From positions 14,757,672 through 14,821,671 of the forward strand of contig JABBOT010000004.1 in assembly GCA_016165875.1 (NCBI GenBank): DNA of 64,000 nucleotides, written 5' to 3'. The stretch is from Acanthopleura granulata (taxonomy: Eukaryota > Mollusca > Polyplacophora > Chitonida > Chitonidae). Made by a program: the position numbers and the translations under genes. Below the pieces are notes generated by a model. That model was given only the letters and a program-made list of their open reading frames with translations. It did no database searches and was not told the origin of the DNA. This document shows positions 13,101 through 24,284 of this stretch, piece by piece (the stretch's first letter is position 1; every line of letters begins with the position of its first letter).

Positions 13101-16100
13101 TGCCAGAGCCTGTGGAGTATTTCAGCTATACCTATCCAAACCTCACGGTGACCTGTGGAGTCCTAGGTAAATCAGATATTGAGACAATGCCATTTTCCAA
13201 GTTTCAAGAGCAAGTTCATCGTACGTACCAGAGCAACACCTATCGTTCTGGCCCACTTCTTCAGATCAGCTTGGTGGGCACAGTTCATGAGGAGATCGGG
13301 GATTACTATCCTGATGTGATAGCCATGTTGGAGAAGGATTTGTTCCTAAAAGCTGTGATGCCTTGGGGAGCTCGGTCATGGCTTAAAATGAAATCACCCC
13401 GGGAAAGTAATGATGGGCCTATTCTCTGGTGTCGTCCAGGAGAACAAGTGGTTCCGACTGCCGATATGCCTAAGTCACCATACAAACGAAAACGGTAAGT
13501 TAAACTTAACATTGCATCAGTGTATTATATTTATTTGAAAGTGTCATTATGAAGAAAGATCAACTTATTCTACATGTTGTACCAAATTTGTAGTATACTC
13601 TGACATTGTATTTTCTGTAATACAATACATATTCGGAGAAATCTGGTTTTCAATGTGTGATAAGGCGTAAAAGTCTTAATCACCATCTTATATCATTTGT
13701 GACACATGTATTTATACAATCCCATTTCATCTCACCTGTGAAGAAAACATACATTTATATTACACAAAAATAATTTATGCACCAGTGAACATCATCATTT
13801 AGCTTGGAAAGATGTAAATTCAAACCAAGATCTCTAGCATTTGGCATAGCCAGCGCTTGATAAGGCTTGGGGTATATGTATAGTGAAGTATTGTTTACTT
13901 TCCCTTTTCTTATCAAATACTGTTTTATACATAGTTTACATGGTGTTGAAAAATTAAAGCGCCACTCTTGTCAGAATACAAATTACGTCAAAATATTACA
14001 AGGATATGAAAGAAATCCTAAGGAGTAAGCCTAAGACCATGTTTCAAAAGGATTTTGATGAATAATACTATTTAACCCATACAATTGAAGATTCCTTGAC
14101 AAACAAAATCTGCGGCTCTGTCCATAAAATTTTTCCTGATGTGACGTGGTAATATTCCCTGTATGATGTAGAATTAGGCAGATGAGACGTTGAGTAAGGC
14201 AATTGTGCTGGGATGACGTCAAGAGTGTTTGAAAGGGCAGCGTCATATGTGTATACACGTCGGCCATTGATGACGTCATGTGTTCGTGGCTGACCTCACA
14301 CCAGGCAAAGTGGAAGCAACAGAAATATTTTATTTCCATATGCTCTGACGAAACGCATAATATCAGTTTTAATTGGCTGCAATATTTTCACAATTTAGGA
14401 AAGCAATTCAGACTATCCCAGTCTTTACCATCAATTCACCTTGCTTTTAAGACACAGATGTGTTGACACCAAAATAGCTCTATAAACTGGATTGTAAAGT
14501 AATGATAAACCTAAATGAGCTTAAATATACAATTTGAATGGAGCTACTTTTTGAAATCTTGATAAAAAGGTATACAGGTATGTGCACATAAATTGGCAGT
14601 CAGTAGAACATACCAGCTTCAGCACCGTCCGGGAATTTCAAAGTGATTAGTTTGCAGGGGAGTTAACTCTGGATGCCAGTGTCGGTCAGTGTGGAAAGAC
14701 TTTCAACTGGAGGGCAATAGGCTTGCTCTGAATTACCTCCCTTGTCAAACCACATTGGCAATGACGGGCTATGCGAGATTAGTGTTGTATCTCATACGTT
14801 GAAGTAGACCTAGATCGTTAAAAAGAGCGAACTTTATGATCAAGGCAACAGAATGTAGTCATGACATCAGCCATTGATAGTTGCACAATAAGCCCAGTCG
14901 GCATTGGGGCCGTCTCGAGACGTTTGGGTGAGTCATGTGGGGGCTCTCGCAAACTAATGTAAAATAATGCTAAAAAGATGTGATTTCTGGTAGTCGCTAA
15001 AGAATATACATCTGACAGACACAATTTTGCAACACCTTTTCACACAATTTTTCTTGCTTATTTTTCTGGACTTGTTTCCTTATTTGTCTGTTTCTTTCTA
15101 TAATGTCTGCTTCTTGCTGTACATTTTTGCCAGAATCAGAAACCATATATTTCTGCTCTCTGATTATTTAGATCCATTTCCCCTTAACATTGTGAGTAGT
15201 GTATAACTTGATCATTCCTCTATCTGCTAGGTGCACGATACAAACATAACCAATGTTTTATTCCATGTTGGTATCATCTGATTCCGTCTCACAATCCTCT
15301 GAAAACTCACAATCCTCTGTCTACTTTCGCACTTGTTGACCCCTGTTGCCAGTCAGTGGTGTTCATTATTTTTACCAATTTCACCTGGGATGAAATATGT
15401 CGTTATGCACTGTAACTCTGGTGAACTAACACTCAGTACATCTCTGAACTGCTATTTGCACAGTCAGGAGGAAGGTCACAGCGACATTCGGCCGATCGCA
15501 ATGGGCCAGCAGTCTTTGTGTTGTTTTTCTTTCACCACACTTAAATTACCGAAGCAGTCAGTGATCATTGCATAGGGCTGCTACATTTGATTTAGCATGA
15601 CAGTGTTTTGCACTTGTTAATTCACTGTAGCATTCTGCTTCAAACAGAGCTATCCTGAGCCAAAATATGTTGTGACTTAAACATTAGATTTAGGGAACTT
15701 AAAATGCCAGATGTGTTAAGGTGCATGTATCCCCTGTTTCACTAGCATGTCATAGCAGATGGCATCCTTTCGTCTGTCCATATCCTTGTAAACACTCTTG
15801 TAATCTCTAGAGCTCTTTAGCCCAAGTTTATGAAACTTACACCATACTTACACTTTGGCGTGAGGAAGAACTTTGTTTGTTTTTTTTTTTTTACCTCGAC
15901 CTTTTTCTTCTAGGTCACTGGGATCATTTAAGTTAAATTTTATTAAAGGCTTGTAAACATGATATCAGTAGAACAGTTGAGCCCAAGTTCAACAAGCTTA
16001 CACACCACACTTACACATTGGCATGAGGAAGAATCCTGTTGATTTTCAGCGACCTTGGCCTTTTTCTTCAAAGTTATTGGGGTCATTTAAGTTAAATTTT

Positions 16101-19100
16101 GTAAAACGCTAGTAAATGCTCTATCTGTTGAACAGCTTGTCCCAAGCTCATCAAACTTATACCATACCTACACTCCAGCATGATAAGAATTGTATTGATT
16201 TTCGCTAACCTGGACCTTTTCTAGGTCATTATAGTCATATAAGTTAAATTTTGTGAGTGGATGGTATTATACATAATATCAGGAACCTCCCTGACCCTGT
16301 TGGGTTTTCACGGCATAAAGACCCAGTGCCTCCTAGTGACCAATGTGGTCACTGTGATTTCAAGTCTAGCTCATGCTGGCGTCCTCTCTGGCTGTATGTG
16401 AGGTTTTCCCAGGGCTCTGCTCGCTTCCCTCTCATGTTGTATAAGTGAAATATTGAGTACGGCATAAAACACCAATCAAATAAATAAGTCTATATAATAT
16501 CTCTTGGAATTTTTGTGTATACGTTAAATTCAACATGTGCTGAGGCCAAGGGGTTTTAAGTGCATTGATTGGTATTTTTAAAAGTGTTTGATCAAATTCT
16601 TTAATCGTATTTATGCCTTCATGACCTTTATTTGTAAAATTCCATTATTTACAAGCTGCTGGAAGTTGTATCTAATATTAGCATTTTGCTTCCTTTTCTC
16701 AGAAAGCTATCAAAAATGAGGAACATGAAATCTGCATCTCTGGGTTGTTCTCATTTCTATGATTGCATGCTTATATGTGTCTTAAATTATTCACTTTCAT
16801 ATTGAAGTGCAAGTTGTGATACAGCTTCATTATGAAAATAAATCAAGTATGACATCAAGTGGGAAATGGCCAATTGGTTAAGACATTTGTTTTTTAGTCA
16901 TTAGAACAGACAAGGCACAAGCTCAGATATGACCTTGGTCATTAGAAAGGCAGTTAGTGGATTCTCCCACTCTGATTGTAAGGCCTTGGTAATGATAAGC
17001 TGTCACAGTGCAGTCTAATGTTCATTGAAGACCATTTGTGCATCACATGTGGGAAAGTTCATCAGTGTCTTACCAAAGGTCACTTATTTACCCTGCACAC
17101 ACCCGTTTCTTTCATCCACCCTACTGGTCAACATTCTCCATTGTATAAGTAAAGATATCTTGAGGCCGAGCTTATACACATGTAAATAAAAGAGATTGGT
17201 CACTCAATAATGAGATTTGATTTGTTTTGCAGGGGAGTGAATGAACTGAAGAATCTACACTATTTACCTCGTGCCCATGAGCCACGGGAAGTGCTAGTGG
17301 AGGATCGCACTCGCTGCCATGCTGATCACGTTGGCCAGGGATTTGATCGTCAGACCACAGCTGCTGTCGGAGTGCTGAAAGCCATACAGTGTGATGAAGA
17401 GTAAATAACCTTTAATGATCACCAATAAACTTGCTGTACCTGTGGTTTTAACACCCATTTTGACTGTTGAACATTCCCAGAAATTTACACAGCTTGAAAA
17501 ACACTTGAAAAATGGCAAGTGGACGCAGCTGCTATAAGTAATGTGCACAACTTGAACAAAAAAGATTTCGAGAAAACAGCATGTACTGTATTTCACCAAA
17601 TTCATCTGATAGACATACATGTATGTGAAACGTAACTGACAGTAAAGAAAAAAAAAATATTTGAATCAGTATAGATACTGGAGTAACAGTACCTTTACTG
17701 CAAAAGAGCAGTTGTTAGGTTCACACACTTCTTCTGGAAAAACAACTTGGCAGGGGAGGTGACGAAATTCTGTTGGGGGGGGGAACTGATGATGCAATCT
17801 GGGTAAGTCAGAATGGGCACTGACTGAGGTAAAAAACACTATTAAATTGAATAGATTTGTCAGAAAGACAGATTTATGAGATTTGCCCAAATGAAGTGAA
17901 TCCGAGTTAGTTATGAATTTCTTTGTGGATGTTACAGGCATGCTGAAGATCGAATAGTGAAGGATGTGCTTTGTTTCCATGCCAGTGATTTCCTTGAAGT
18001 ATCTCGAAAATTACAGTTAGATCTTCATGAACCTCCAGTCTCACAGGTGAGTCAATTGATTGAGATAATGCCGGCAGGTAAAGGTATGGTCAGTCAACAG
18101 AGTCACATACAAGTGTGTTCAACTTCTGCTGCATACATACATGTTTGGCTGGGTTGGGAATACAGTACTATTTGAATGGGCAATGTTTTGTGTTTTTTTA
18201 GAAGTTAATTGGTTTCTCTTAAGTTAACTCTTTTGTGGACACTACCTTTTGAAATTTGTTTGGCCTCAGGGCAACCATCTCATAAAGTTACAGCTCTGAT
18301 ATGGCAGATTAGTAGTGTGTGATGTGATATCAGGTGTAGAACAGTGTTGCGTTTTGTCGTTCCAATGATATCGTATACTTGTGAGCAGAATCTGTGCATA
18401 CAGTCCACATCTACATGTAGTGCTTTCTTCTTGGTACTGTGAGTGATATTTATCTGGTTTTCATTGCAGTGTGTAACCTGGGTTGAAGATGCTAAACTGA
18501 ACCAGCTGAGGAGGGAAGGCATAAGGTACGCAAAGATCACTCTGCGGGATAACGATATCTACTTCATACCAAGAAATGTGGTGCATCAGTTTAAGACTGT
18601 GTCAGCTGTGAGTAGCATAGCATGGCATGTTAGGTTGAAGGAGTATTATCGTGACCAGCAAGACCTGACGTCTGACAGTGAGGATGACAGGATTTCATCG
18701 AGCATGAGAATCACCAAACAGGAGGATGATAGTCCAAACACCAACAGTGACACCCAGATCAAAGTTACCAAAGCTGTTGACACAAGTGCAGAAGGTGAGG
18801 TGAAACTTAAGATAAAAACAGAAAGACGAGAAGCACCATCAGTGAAAAAGGAAGATCCGTCCACTGCAAAGAATGATCAACGCCTCAAGAAGACGGATCA
18901 CCACAGCACCAAGGAAGTGTCCAGGAAGATTGAAGGCAGTCGGTCCAGGGAGGGTGTGTCAAAAGAGAGTCATCAATCTCGTCATGAACATCGCTCGCAG
19001 CGTAAAGAGGAACACAGAAAGGATCGTCCACGCAAAGAGGGACACAAAGTGGAGAGAAAAAGTGACCATGTTAAAAAGAAAATAGAAGTTATGAAAAAAG

Positions 19101-19867
19101 AGCCAGTTGTATCCAAGCCAGACAAAATGGAGACAAACTTGTTAAAGGAAAATCCACCGATGAAGGAAGAAATGGAGATTAAGCAAGAACCATCAATAAA
19201 TCAGGTACAAGTGAGGGATAGTATAGATCACAAGATCAGTGACTCTCTTCACATACAGACTACAATTTCTGATGAAAGGCAGCCAGGTGAAAAGTTGTGT
19301 GAAAATACAGATGATCATGTTTCGAGACTTTCAATTCACAGTGGAGATTCACTGTTGACTGTTAATCAAGGTAAAAAAGACACAAGGGACAATAATAATT
19401 ACACCACAGAGAAATCCTTAAGTGACTGCAAACAGGAAGAAAGAAAATCAGATGTACATGCTGCTCCTGTTGAGCAGGTCTCTGAGCCAAATCTGCCTGC
19501 AGCAGGTTCATTGCCTCCCAGAGAGCTAGGATCCATTGAGACAGTACAGCAAAGCTCAGAGAGATTGTGTGATCAGGAAAAATTGACATTGTTGGAAAGT
19601 GCCTTTGAGAAAACTTCTGATGTGGAAACCTGGCATGAGAGACCAGAAGTCAGTCCCATTTTTGCCAGTGGGTATGGTGAACATGTTGTAGGAAAGCCTA
19701 ATTTGACAGTTACCTCCCTTGTCAGTGATCCTGGCGGTGTTTCACAGGTGACTACTGACGTACATCTAACAAGTGACAATTTGGAGCTTGGGCAAAGGAC
19801 TATGGGCGTGCACCCAACCAACCAAACGACAGATACAGATGGCAATAATCAGAGCTGTGGTCAGTAG
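508..19867 (+). CDS. RSBN1: RSBN1/KDM9-like protein (JmjC-like putative H4K20me2 demethylase), whole gene, five coding exons
   Basis: Join 508-1120, 11481-13494, 17233-17400, 17938-18046, 18470-19867 (4302 nt, 1433 aa). Every junction is GT..AG and keeps frame (phases 1, 0, 2, 0 counted from coding length; no stop created). The region from about residue 680 to 1030 matches the conserved RSBN1/RSBN1L/DPY-21 domain: [16 protein letters not shown], GVVxxMPEP-type strands, [48 protein letters not shown]. In the family this is a JmjC-like Fe(II)/2-oxoglutarate fold that demethylates H4K20me2 in the nucleus. The HxD pair H905/D907 and H1007 are the likely metal ligands (inference). Flanks are long, Ser/Lys/Glu-rich and disordered, making the protein far longer than the ~800-aa vertebrate RSBN1. 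The start ATG at 508 has a good context (aaaATGGcg) and lies near SET. Certain as to family; paralog identity (RSBN1 vs RSBN1L) is not decidable. Confidence 0.93.
3972..4259 (+). repeat. Three tandem copies of a 96-bp unit
   Basis: Units start at 3972, 4068 and 4164 with the sequence attaatatgaaatctgatac. Copies 1 and 2 look identical, and copy 3 differs near its end (ggtcagagctt instead of ggtcaaagcta). As 96 is a multiple of 3, one frame stays open across all copies (a 32-residue repeat), but this lies deep in an intron and has no coding support. The near identity means the expansion is recent or an assembly artefact. Confidence 0.92.
4286..4453. mobile_element. Hairpin MITE-like element with ~50-bp terminal inverted repeats
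   Basis: The left arm starts aagcctgcaaataggt and runs through acatttgaaaacacccctttg. The right arm ends acaaaggggtgtttcaaaat ... ggtggc/acctgtttgcaggctt, which is its imperfect reverse complement over about 50 bp. The arms enclose about 65 bp. There is no coding capacity, so this fits a non-autonomous foldback or MITE element. It lies directly after the 96-bp triplication. The family was not identified. Confidence 0.7.
6698..6980 (+). mobile_element. tRNA-derived SINE copy
   Basis: The segment opens with a tRNA-like head: gcctgatgattagaccgtct (A-box-like) and, about 40 bp on, gagttccaagatcaaacc (B-box-like). A body follows with ttgttgctgcctcgcttgga, gtcagcccggtgtcaatatg and gtggggtgtcgtctg, then a segment with gtggcaacact. 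I recognise this body as one common in molluscan and other lophotrochozoan genomes. No open frame. The 3' end is approximate. Confidence 0.6.
11481..13494 (+). CDS. RSBN1: RSBN1-like coding exon 2 (disordered, His-rich; start of the conserved domain)
   Basis: Acceptor gatgtttcag|atgtg and donor aacg|gtaagt. It encodes residues 205-875. The first two thirds are Ser/Lys-rich low-complexity sequence with Ser-Pro sites and a striking His-rich tract near residues 414-435 ([19 protein letters not shown]), a feature also present in vertebrate RSBN1. The conserved fold begins near [15 protein letters not shown] and continues through [54 protein letters not shown] and [12 protein letters not shown], and ends PKSPYKRKR. 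An upstream in-frame ATG at 11450 lies before the acceptor and is not the start. Confidence 0.92.
15776..16257. repeat. Three diverged tandem copies of a ~160-bp repeat
   Basis: Each copy carries, in order, a gtaaacactcttgtaatc-like start, cccaagttta/tca..aaactta, acttacacttt..gcatgagg, gaccttttt..taggtcactg and catttaagttaaatttt. Copies begin near 15776, 15948 and 16107. The 'gacctttttctaggtca' block is a familiar component of dispersed repeats in marine invertebrates. Divergence between copies indicates an old expansion. Confidence 0.75.
16262..16490 (+). mobile_element. Molluscan-type SINE copy (tail intact)
   Basis: The body includes ctcatgctggcgtcctctct, ggttttcccagggctctgct and cgcttccctctcatgttgta. 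The 3' end is tgaaatattgagtacggcat followed by aaaacaccaatcaaataaat. This tail recurs in this window at 23.88 kb and, reversed, at 61.68 and 62.2 kb, so the copies belong to one 3'-end family. The head is degraded, so the 5' limit is approximate. Confidence 0.75.
16862..17045 (+). mobile_element. Possible degraded SINE with tRNA-like head
   Basis: ggccaattggttaagacatt resembles a tRNA D-arm/A-box, and a weak B-box-like segment (gcacaagctcagatatga) lies ~45 bp downstream. The body with gtagtggattctcccactctg-type sequence has no coding capacity. Weak call; no second copy was found by eye. Confidence 0.3.
17233..17400 (+). CDS. RSBN1: RSBN1-like coding exon 3 (HxD motif)
   Basis: Acceptor ttttgcag|ggga, donor gaaga|gtaaat. 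It encodes the conserved [27 protein letters not shown] and [11 protein letters not shown] blocks. The HAD triplet (residues 905-907) fits the HxD iron-binding motif of JmjC enzymes, so the catalytic core looks intact. The link to exons 2 and 4 restores Arg876 and a Glu codon. Confidence 0.93.
17938..18046 (+). CDS. RSBN1: RSBN1-like coding exon 4
   Basis: Acceptor gatgttacag|gcatg, donor tcacag|gtgagt. It encodes [20 protein letters not shown] then DLHEPPVSQ, a near-invariant RSBN1 block. It ends at a codon boundary and continues directly as [12 protein letters not shown] in exon 5. Confidence 0.93.
18470..19867 (+). CDS. RSBN1: RSBN1-like coding exon 5 (end of the domain plus long acidic/basic tail, stop)
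   Basis: Acceptor ttttcattgcag|tgtgta. It encodes residues 969-1433. The conserved part ([39 protein letters not shown]) gives the probable third metal ligand H1007. After about residue 1035 the sequence is a disordered Lys/Glu/Ser-rich tail with several psi-K-x-E sites (IKTE, VKKE, IKQE), which are candidate SUMO sites (inference), and an Arg/His/Ser-rich stretch. It stops at TAG 19865-19867. The open frame extends 27 nt upstream of the acceptor, and that part is intronic. Confidence 0.92.
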   Translation, partial: CVTWVEDAKLNQLRREGIRYAKITLRDNDIYFIPRNVVHQFKTVSAVSSIAWHVRLKEYYRDQQDLTSDSEDDRISSSMRITKQEDDSPNTNSDTQIKVTKAVDTSAEGEVKLKIKTERREAPSVKKEDPSTAKNDQRLKKTDHHSTKEVSRKIEGSRSREGVSKESHQSRHEHRSQRKEEHRKDRPRKEGHKVERKSDHVKKKIEVMKKEPVVSKPDKMETNLLKENPPMKEEMEIKQEPSINQVQVRDSIDHKISDSLHIQTTISDERQPGEKLCENTDDHVSRLSIHSGDSLLTVNQGKKDTRDNNNYTTEKSLSDCKQEERKSDVHAAPVEQVSEPNLPAAGSLPPRELGSIETVQQSSERLCDQEKLTLLESAFEKTSDVETWHERPEVSPIFASGYGEHVVGKPNLTVTSLVSDPGGVSQVTTDVHLTSDNLELGQRTMGVHPTNQTTDTDGNNQSCGQ

Positions 19868-21700
19868 CACTGGACACACTTCTTTACATGTGTGGTTAGT
19901 GCTTCATGTAAATTTACTACTGACTTGTGCACCATTATGCATGGTATTTTATATTTGTTAACATGGACTGTTGGTGCCATCGATTGACAACTCCAGTGAG
20001 GTTTACAAATGCTTTACATGAACTGTGTGGGTTACTGCCATTTTTTATGACTTACCATTGATTGTAGCCTGGCTGTGTCTATTTAAATGTTGAAGAACAG
20101 TTGTCTCAGCAAAGGTGGTGATTCCTTCTGCATAACCTTCAACCAGGATTGTTTTAGGTCTAGAATTTGCTGCTAGAGTTACTACATGTAGCAGTGGTAC
20201 TTGATTAGCAGTGTTACAGTATATTGGCTATTTAGTATTACTTCATTCTGTTGCCAAGAACAGATTCTTGATCGGAAATGTACATAGATGTACATTTGAA
20301 TATCTTAATGACTATTTCATTGTAATTCAGTAACATGTATATGTATTTATGTTTTATGTCAAGGTGCAATTAAATGTAAGACATTAGACAGTCACATACT
20401 GTGTGTATCATTTATTTTTGTGTATTGGTATATAAGCATTCTTTGAACTGAGTATTCTCAGGCCATCATCACCCTTGCTTTGCATTTAGCTCTTACATGC
20501 TTTAGTGAGATTCTAAGTGTTCAACTCTCGTGAAAGAATTTTTGGAGTGTACGTTGTATTTTTAGAGTATAATGGTTTCCTGCTTCACTTATGAAATGAC
20601 TTGTCATAAAGCGTCTCCAGTGCTAATGGAAATATTGACCAAATTGTGCTAAGGAGAAATTTCTGTCTGCACGTGCATGACTGACCAGAGCTGATTTTCT
20701 CAGGTCCTGTCTAACATTTCTTCATGTTTTTCAAGTTCTGGTTGGTATTACGGTGTGACGTCAGGCTTTGTTCGAATTTATTATTAATAAACTGCATTGT
20801 GAAATATGTGTATTAGGCTTAGCTTTAAGCTGGAAAGCTTTTAAAGGTAGATAAAGGTAAGTTTTAACCTCACATATATCTCTGCACAGTTTTATTATCA
20901 CAAATTGAATTGTCTCAGTTGTAAAAAGGAGTGCACTGGAAATGAGAAACATGAAACATTTGCATGTACTTCAGATTGTCTGAACAAACATATACATTTA
21001 ATTGTATGTACCTACAGTTCCTGTAAAATGGATTTTAGGGCTCTATTTTAGTAAATTGATGCCCTTTGATATATGTAATATGTACATTGTCTAACTGAAT
21101 TCTCGGTATTCTATAGTTTCAAGCATGGTTTTCTCAGGTCATCTGTAGTACTGTGGCAGGTGTGGGAAGCTTTGTATTGGGTCCCTGTTCATGAATCCAT
21201 GTGTTGGCATGTTCTACATGTTCCATGTTTTCCTACAGTTTCCTCAGGGGCTCCTGGGGTTTTGAAGTCACACTGGCCAAGATCTATATCCGAGCCATCA
21301 TCAGTCTTTTCATTTCTTGTCATTTCTGTGAATAGCACTTATCATTGCATTGTAAATTGTACAGTTAATGTATATATTACGCCTTATTGGTGAATGCCAT
21401 AGTGAAATGCCATCGTGAAGCACAAGGTCTGATGTCTGGATATAAACTACAGTAGGCAATCTAAGGACATCATCAAAAGTGGACTTAGCAAGTTTTTTGG
21501 AAGAATTGATAGCGTTGAATACTGTTGCCACTTAAAGAGGTGTTCAGACTTCTTCATGCTCTGTCTCTTTCGTTAATATCAAATTGCTTACATGTCCAGT
21601 AGCTGAGGAGTAATGTTCTGTGAAAGAAAAACAAAAACGCAAATCAGGATGCTTTTGCTTGTGGAATAATGTACATTTAACTTTTGTCAAAATAAATGTT
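19868..21700 (+). other. RSBN1 3'UTR and downstream DNA, candidate poly(A) signals
   Basis: There is no coding sequence after the RSBN1 stop. Candidate poly(A) signals are attaaa at 20369-20374, aataaa at 20786-20791 and aataaa at 21691-21696. Which one is used cannot be told from sequence, so the true 3' end may be anywhere from about 20.4 to 21.7 kb. Confidence 0.4.
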
Positions 21701-23660
21701 TATAATTAAGTGTACGTTTATTTTCAACTTCATAAGTGTGCAAATAGACCGTTTTCACCACTTTAATAACCAGAGCATTTATAGTTACAAGTCTAAGCCT
21801 TTGTTTTTTTGTGTGTATTTAAGTTCTGCAGATGGCGCTTTGCATTTACATTTGTGTACAGCTTGGTATCTTAACAGTTTTAGATCATCATAGAAGATAA
21901 TCATCCCCTCCTGGCTGCTGCTAATGTACCTCTCTCTGTATTGGCAGGGTTACATCATATAATTACACGTAATCTCGCATTGTTGAAAATAAAATAAATT
22001 CTTAATCTATATATCAGTTTCAGACATATTTTTTAAATATTAAGCCAAGATATTTATCTCCTTGATTCAAATTTCTTAAAGCCTGCTTTTAAGAGTATGT
22101 TTTATTAAATTCAAACAGCAACCCTGTTTGACTGACAGGCAGTAGACTAATTTTAAATGCAAGCATTTAATAATATATGTAGCAGTTTGAATAATTTTTA
22201 AGTCTATTATGAAAATGTGTGATATCTTATTTCTACAATTTCCGCAATTGTCTTAACCTCTTCAAGATGGTGCACTTATTCATTTATCCTTTGCTGTGTA
22301 GAGGTATGCTTACTTGTGTTTTTAAAATTATGTTGCTGTCACTCTTAGGGGTTATTGTGTGTATAGTAGGTGCTAAATAGTTTATTTTAGAATGGTAGTG
22401 TCTGTCCTGTGGCTTGCAAGCTGTTCAGACATTTCCAACTGATCTCTTTCTGTCTTTTTCTCTCATCATATCTTAGCTTCTGGTTGTTAATTTTGCAGTT
22501 CAGTATTTTTCTTTTATGGTAGCTTGTGTCTTTAACAATGTCACATTATGCCCTGTGGTTTAAATTATATGAAAGTCAGTTAATTTATATTTCTGAGATC
22601 ATTTCAGTTATCATTGTAGATAGTATGCTGGTGTCATCAGTGTGTTCAATTATGTAGCCTACTAAAACTGTGTTGTTTTGTGACGTTTAAAAGTGCTAAT
22701 TAAGTGTATTCAATATATTGACCTTATAGACAGATTACATCATCAGCAATGATAGGCAATAGTTGCAATAAATGAACTAGGATTCATTTAATATTACCTG
22801 CAGATGAGGCATCATGTGAGACAAAGTCAGCTATATGGGAAACAAAACAGCTCTTCACATTATATGAAAAAAAAAGCAGAGGTTCTTTTAAAGAAATGAA
22901 AGAAAATTATTCTTTTGCATGGTGGTACAAGGGGACCACATGGCTTTAACTTTCAGTGTCAGAAGTCATGAGGAAAAAAAAAATTTTTTCTTTTCTTTGT
23001 CGAAATAATTCTTCATGCACTATGAACAAAGGAATCCCATGAATAGATTTGTTCAGAAGAATGATAAAGTTAATGTGCTGGGAACAGATGCCTGAAATAA
23101 GGATATTGTTCTGCAGGAAACAGCATACTGTTCTCCATGTTGCACATGGCCTCATCTGTCATGCGGCTGTGTTGTCTTACCTGCTCACTGCTGTATTTGC
23201 CATATTGATGATATAACGTTTCTTGTTTTCAACAATTCAACCGTTTCAGAAATAAACATAATCAAATTTCACCACATTTAAAAGATTACTTCAGAATGAG
23301 TTTATTGATGATCAGAATTAAGTAATTTTAGCATATGAATCAATAGCTAAGTATAAGATTATTTCTTTCAGTTGACTCACACTGGAGTCCACTGAAATGG
23401 ATGTCCATTCTAAAAAAAGGAAGCAGGAGGATTTTGCTCATCTTAAGCAAATTTCTTTTTGTCTATAAATATTTATTACAAAAATGTAGTGGATGTATCT
23501 GAGAAGTGCCAAAAAAGACACAGATAAGAGGTGTATGAAGTAGTTTCCTCCTTTTCATCTGGTGTCCAGCTCTTAACAGAAGAAGAAACAGTGTTCAGTT
23601 TCACAGTGTGCTTGTAATTACATGTGATAGTACTTCATAGACCCAGTTTATAAGGACTAT
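21701..23660. other. Intergenic DNA, nothing recognised
   Basis: AT-rich sequence with short chance ORFs only. I see no exon-like open frame flanked by splice sites, no RNA gene and no clear repeat unit. Confidence 0.6.
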
Positions 23661-23905
23661 TCAGGGCACCTGTGGTTGAGAGGGTTAGCAGGCTAGTGCA
23701 GCACAGTGACCCAGATGCCTCTTACCAATGTGACTGCTGAAAGGTCAAGCCCAGCTCGCTCTGGCTTCCTCCCAAGTTGTAATTGGGAAGGTCCATTAGT
23801 AACCTGTGGATGGTCATGGGTTTCCTCCCACAATAATGCTGTATATGTGAAAAAAAGGGAAATATTCTTTAGTACAGCGTGAAACACCAATCAAATAAAT
23901 GAAGG
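23661..23905 (+). mobile_element. tRNA-derived SINE copy with molluscan-type tail
   Basis: The head tgtggttgagagggttagca ... gctagtgcagc and the B-box-like aaggtcaagcccagctc lead into a body with ctctggcttcctcccaagtt, ggaaggtccattagtaacct, ggatggtcatgggtttcctc and ccacaataatgctgta. The 3' tail is gaaatattctttagtacagc then gtgaaacaccaatcaaataa. The minus-strand copy at 61.7 kb has the same order of blocks. Confidence 0.8.
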
Positions 23906-24284
23906 ACCATCCGAACAGTAAATACATGATTTAGGGCAAAACATGAAATAAAAAGAAACCTTGTGAAATAATTAGCACCAACACTTCGAATTCTACATTT
24001 ATTTCTATTCAAGTAAGTAACGGTACATAAAATACAGTCTTTGATGCCTAGGTTGTTCATATCATTTTTTATCCCCTTGAGAAACCAGGCATCCCGATTT
24101 CCACATCTCTATTGTGTTACTTGTGGACAAGATTTATCAATTACTGTTTTGGGCTGAACTTCCAAGTTTGATACATACATTTTCTCCTTTCTGGGTTTGA
24201 CCCAGTTAAATTGGTAAGAGCACATGCTAATTTCCAAATGACTTACATGCACTAGTGTCAAGGCATTGTTTCCTACCCATCACA

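Larger units (their letters stand above)
13495..17232 (+). other. RSBN1 intron 2 (3.7 kb)
   Basis: gtaagt at 13495 and tttgttttgcag ending at 17232. It holds the ~160-bp three-copy repeat and SINE copies listed separately. I see no gene in the rest. Confidence 0.8.
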
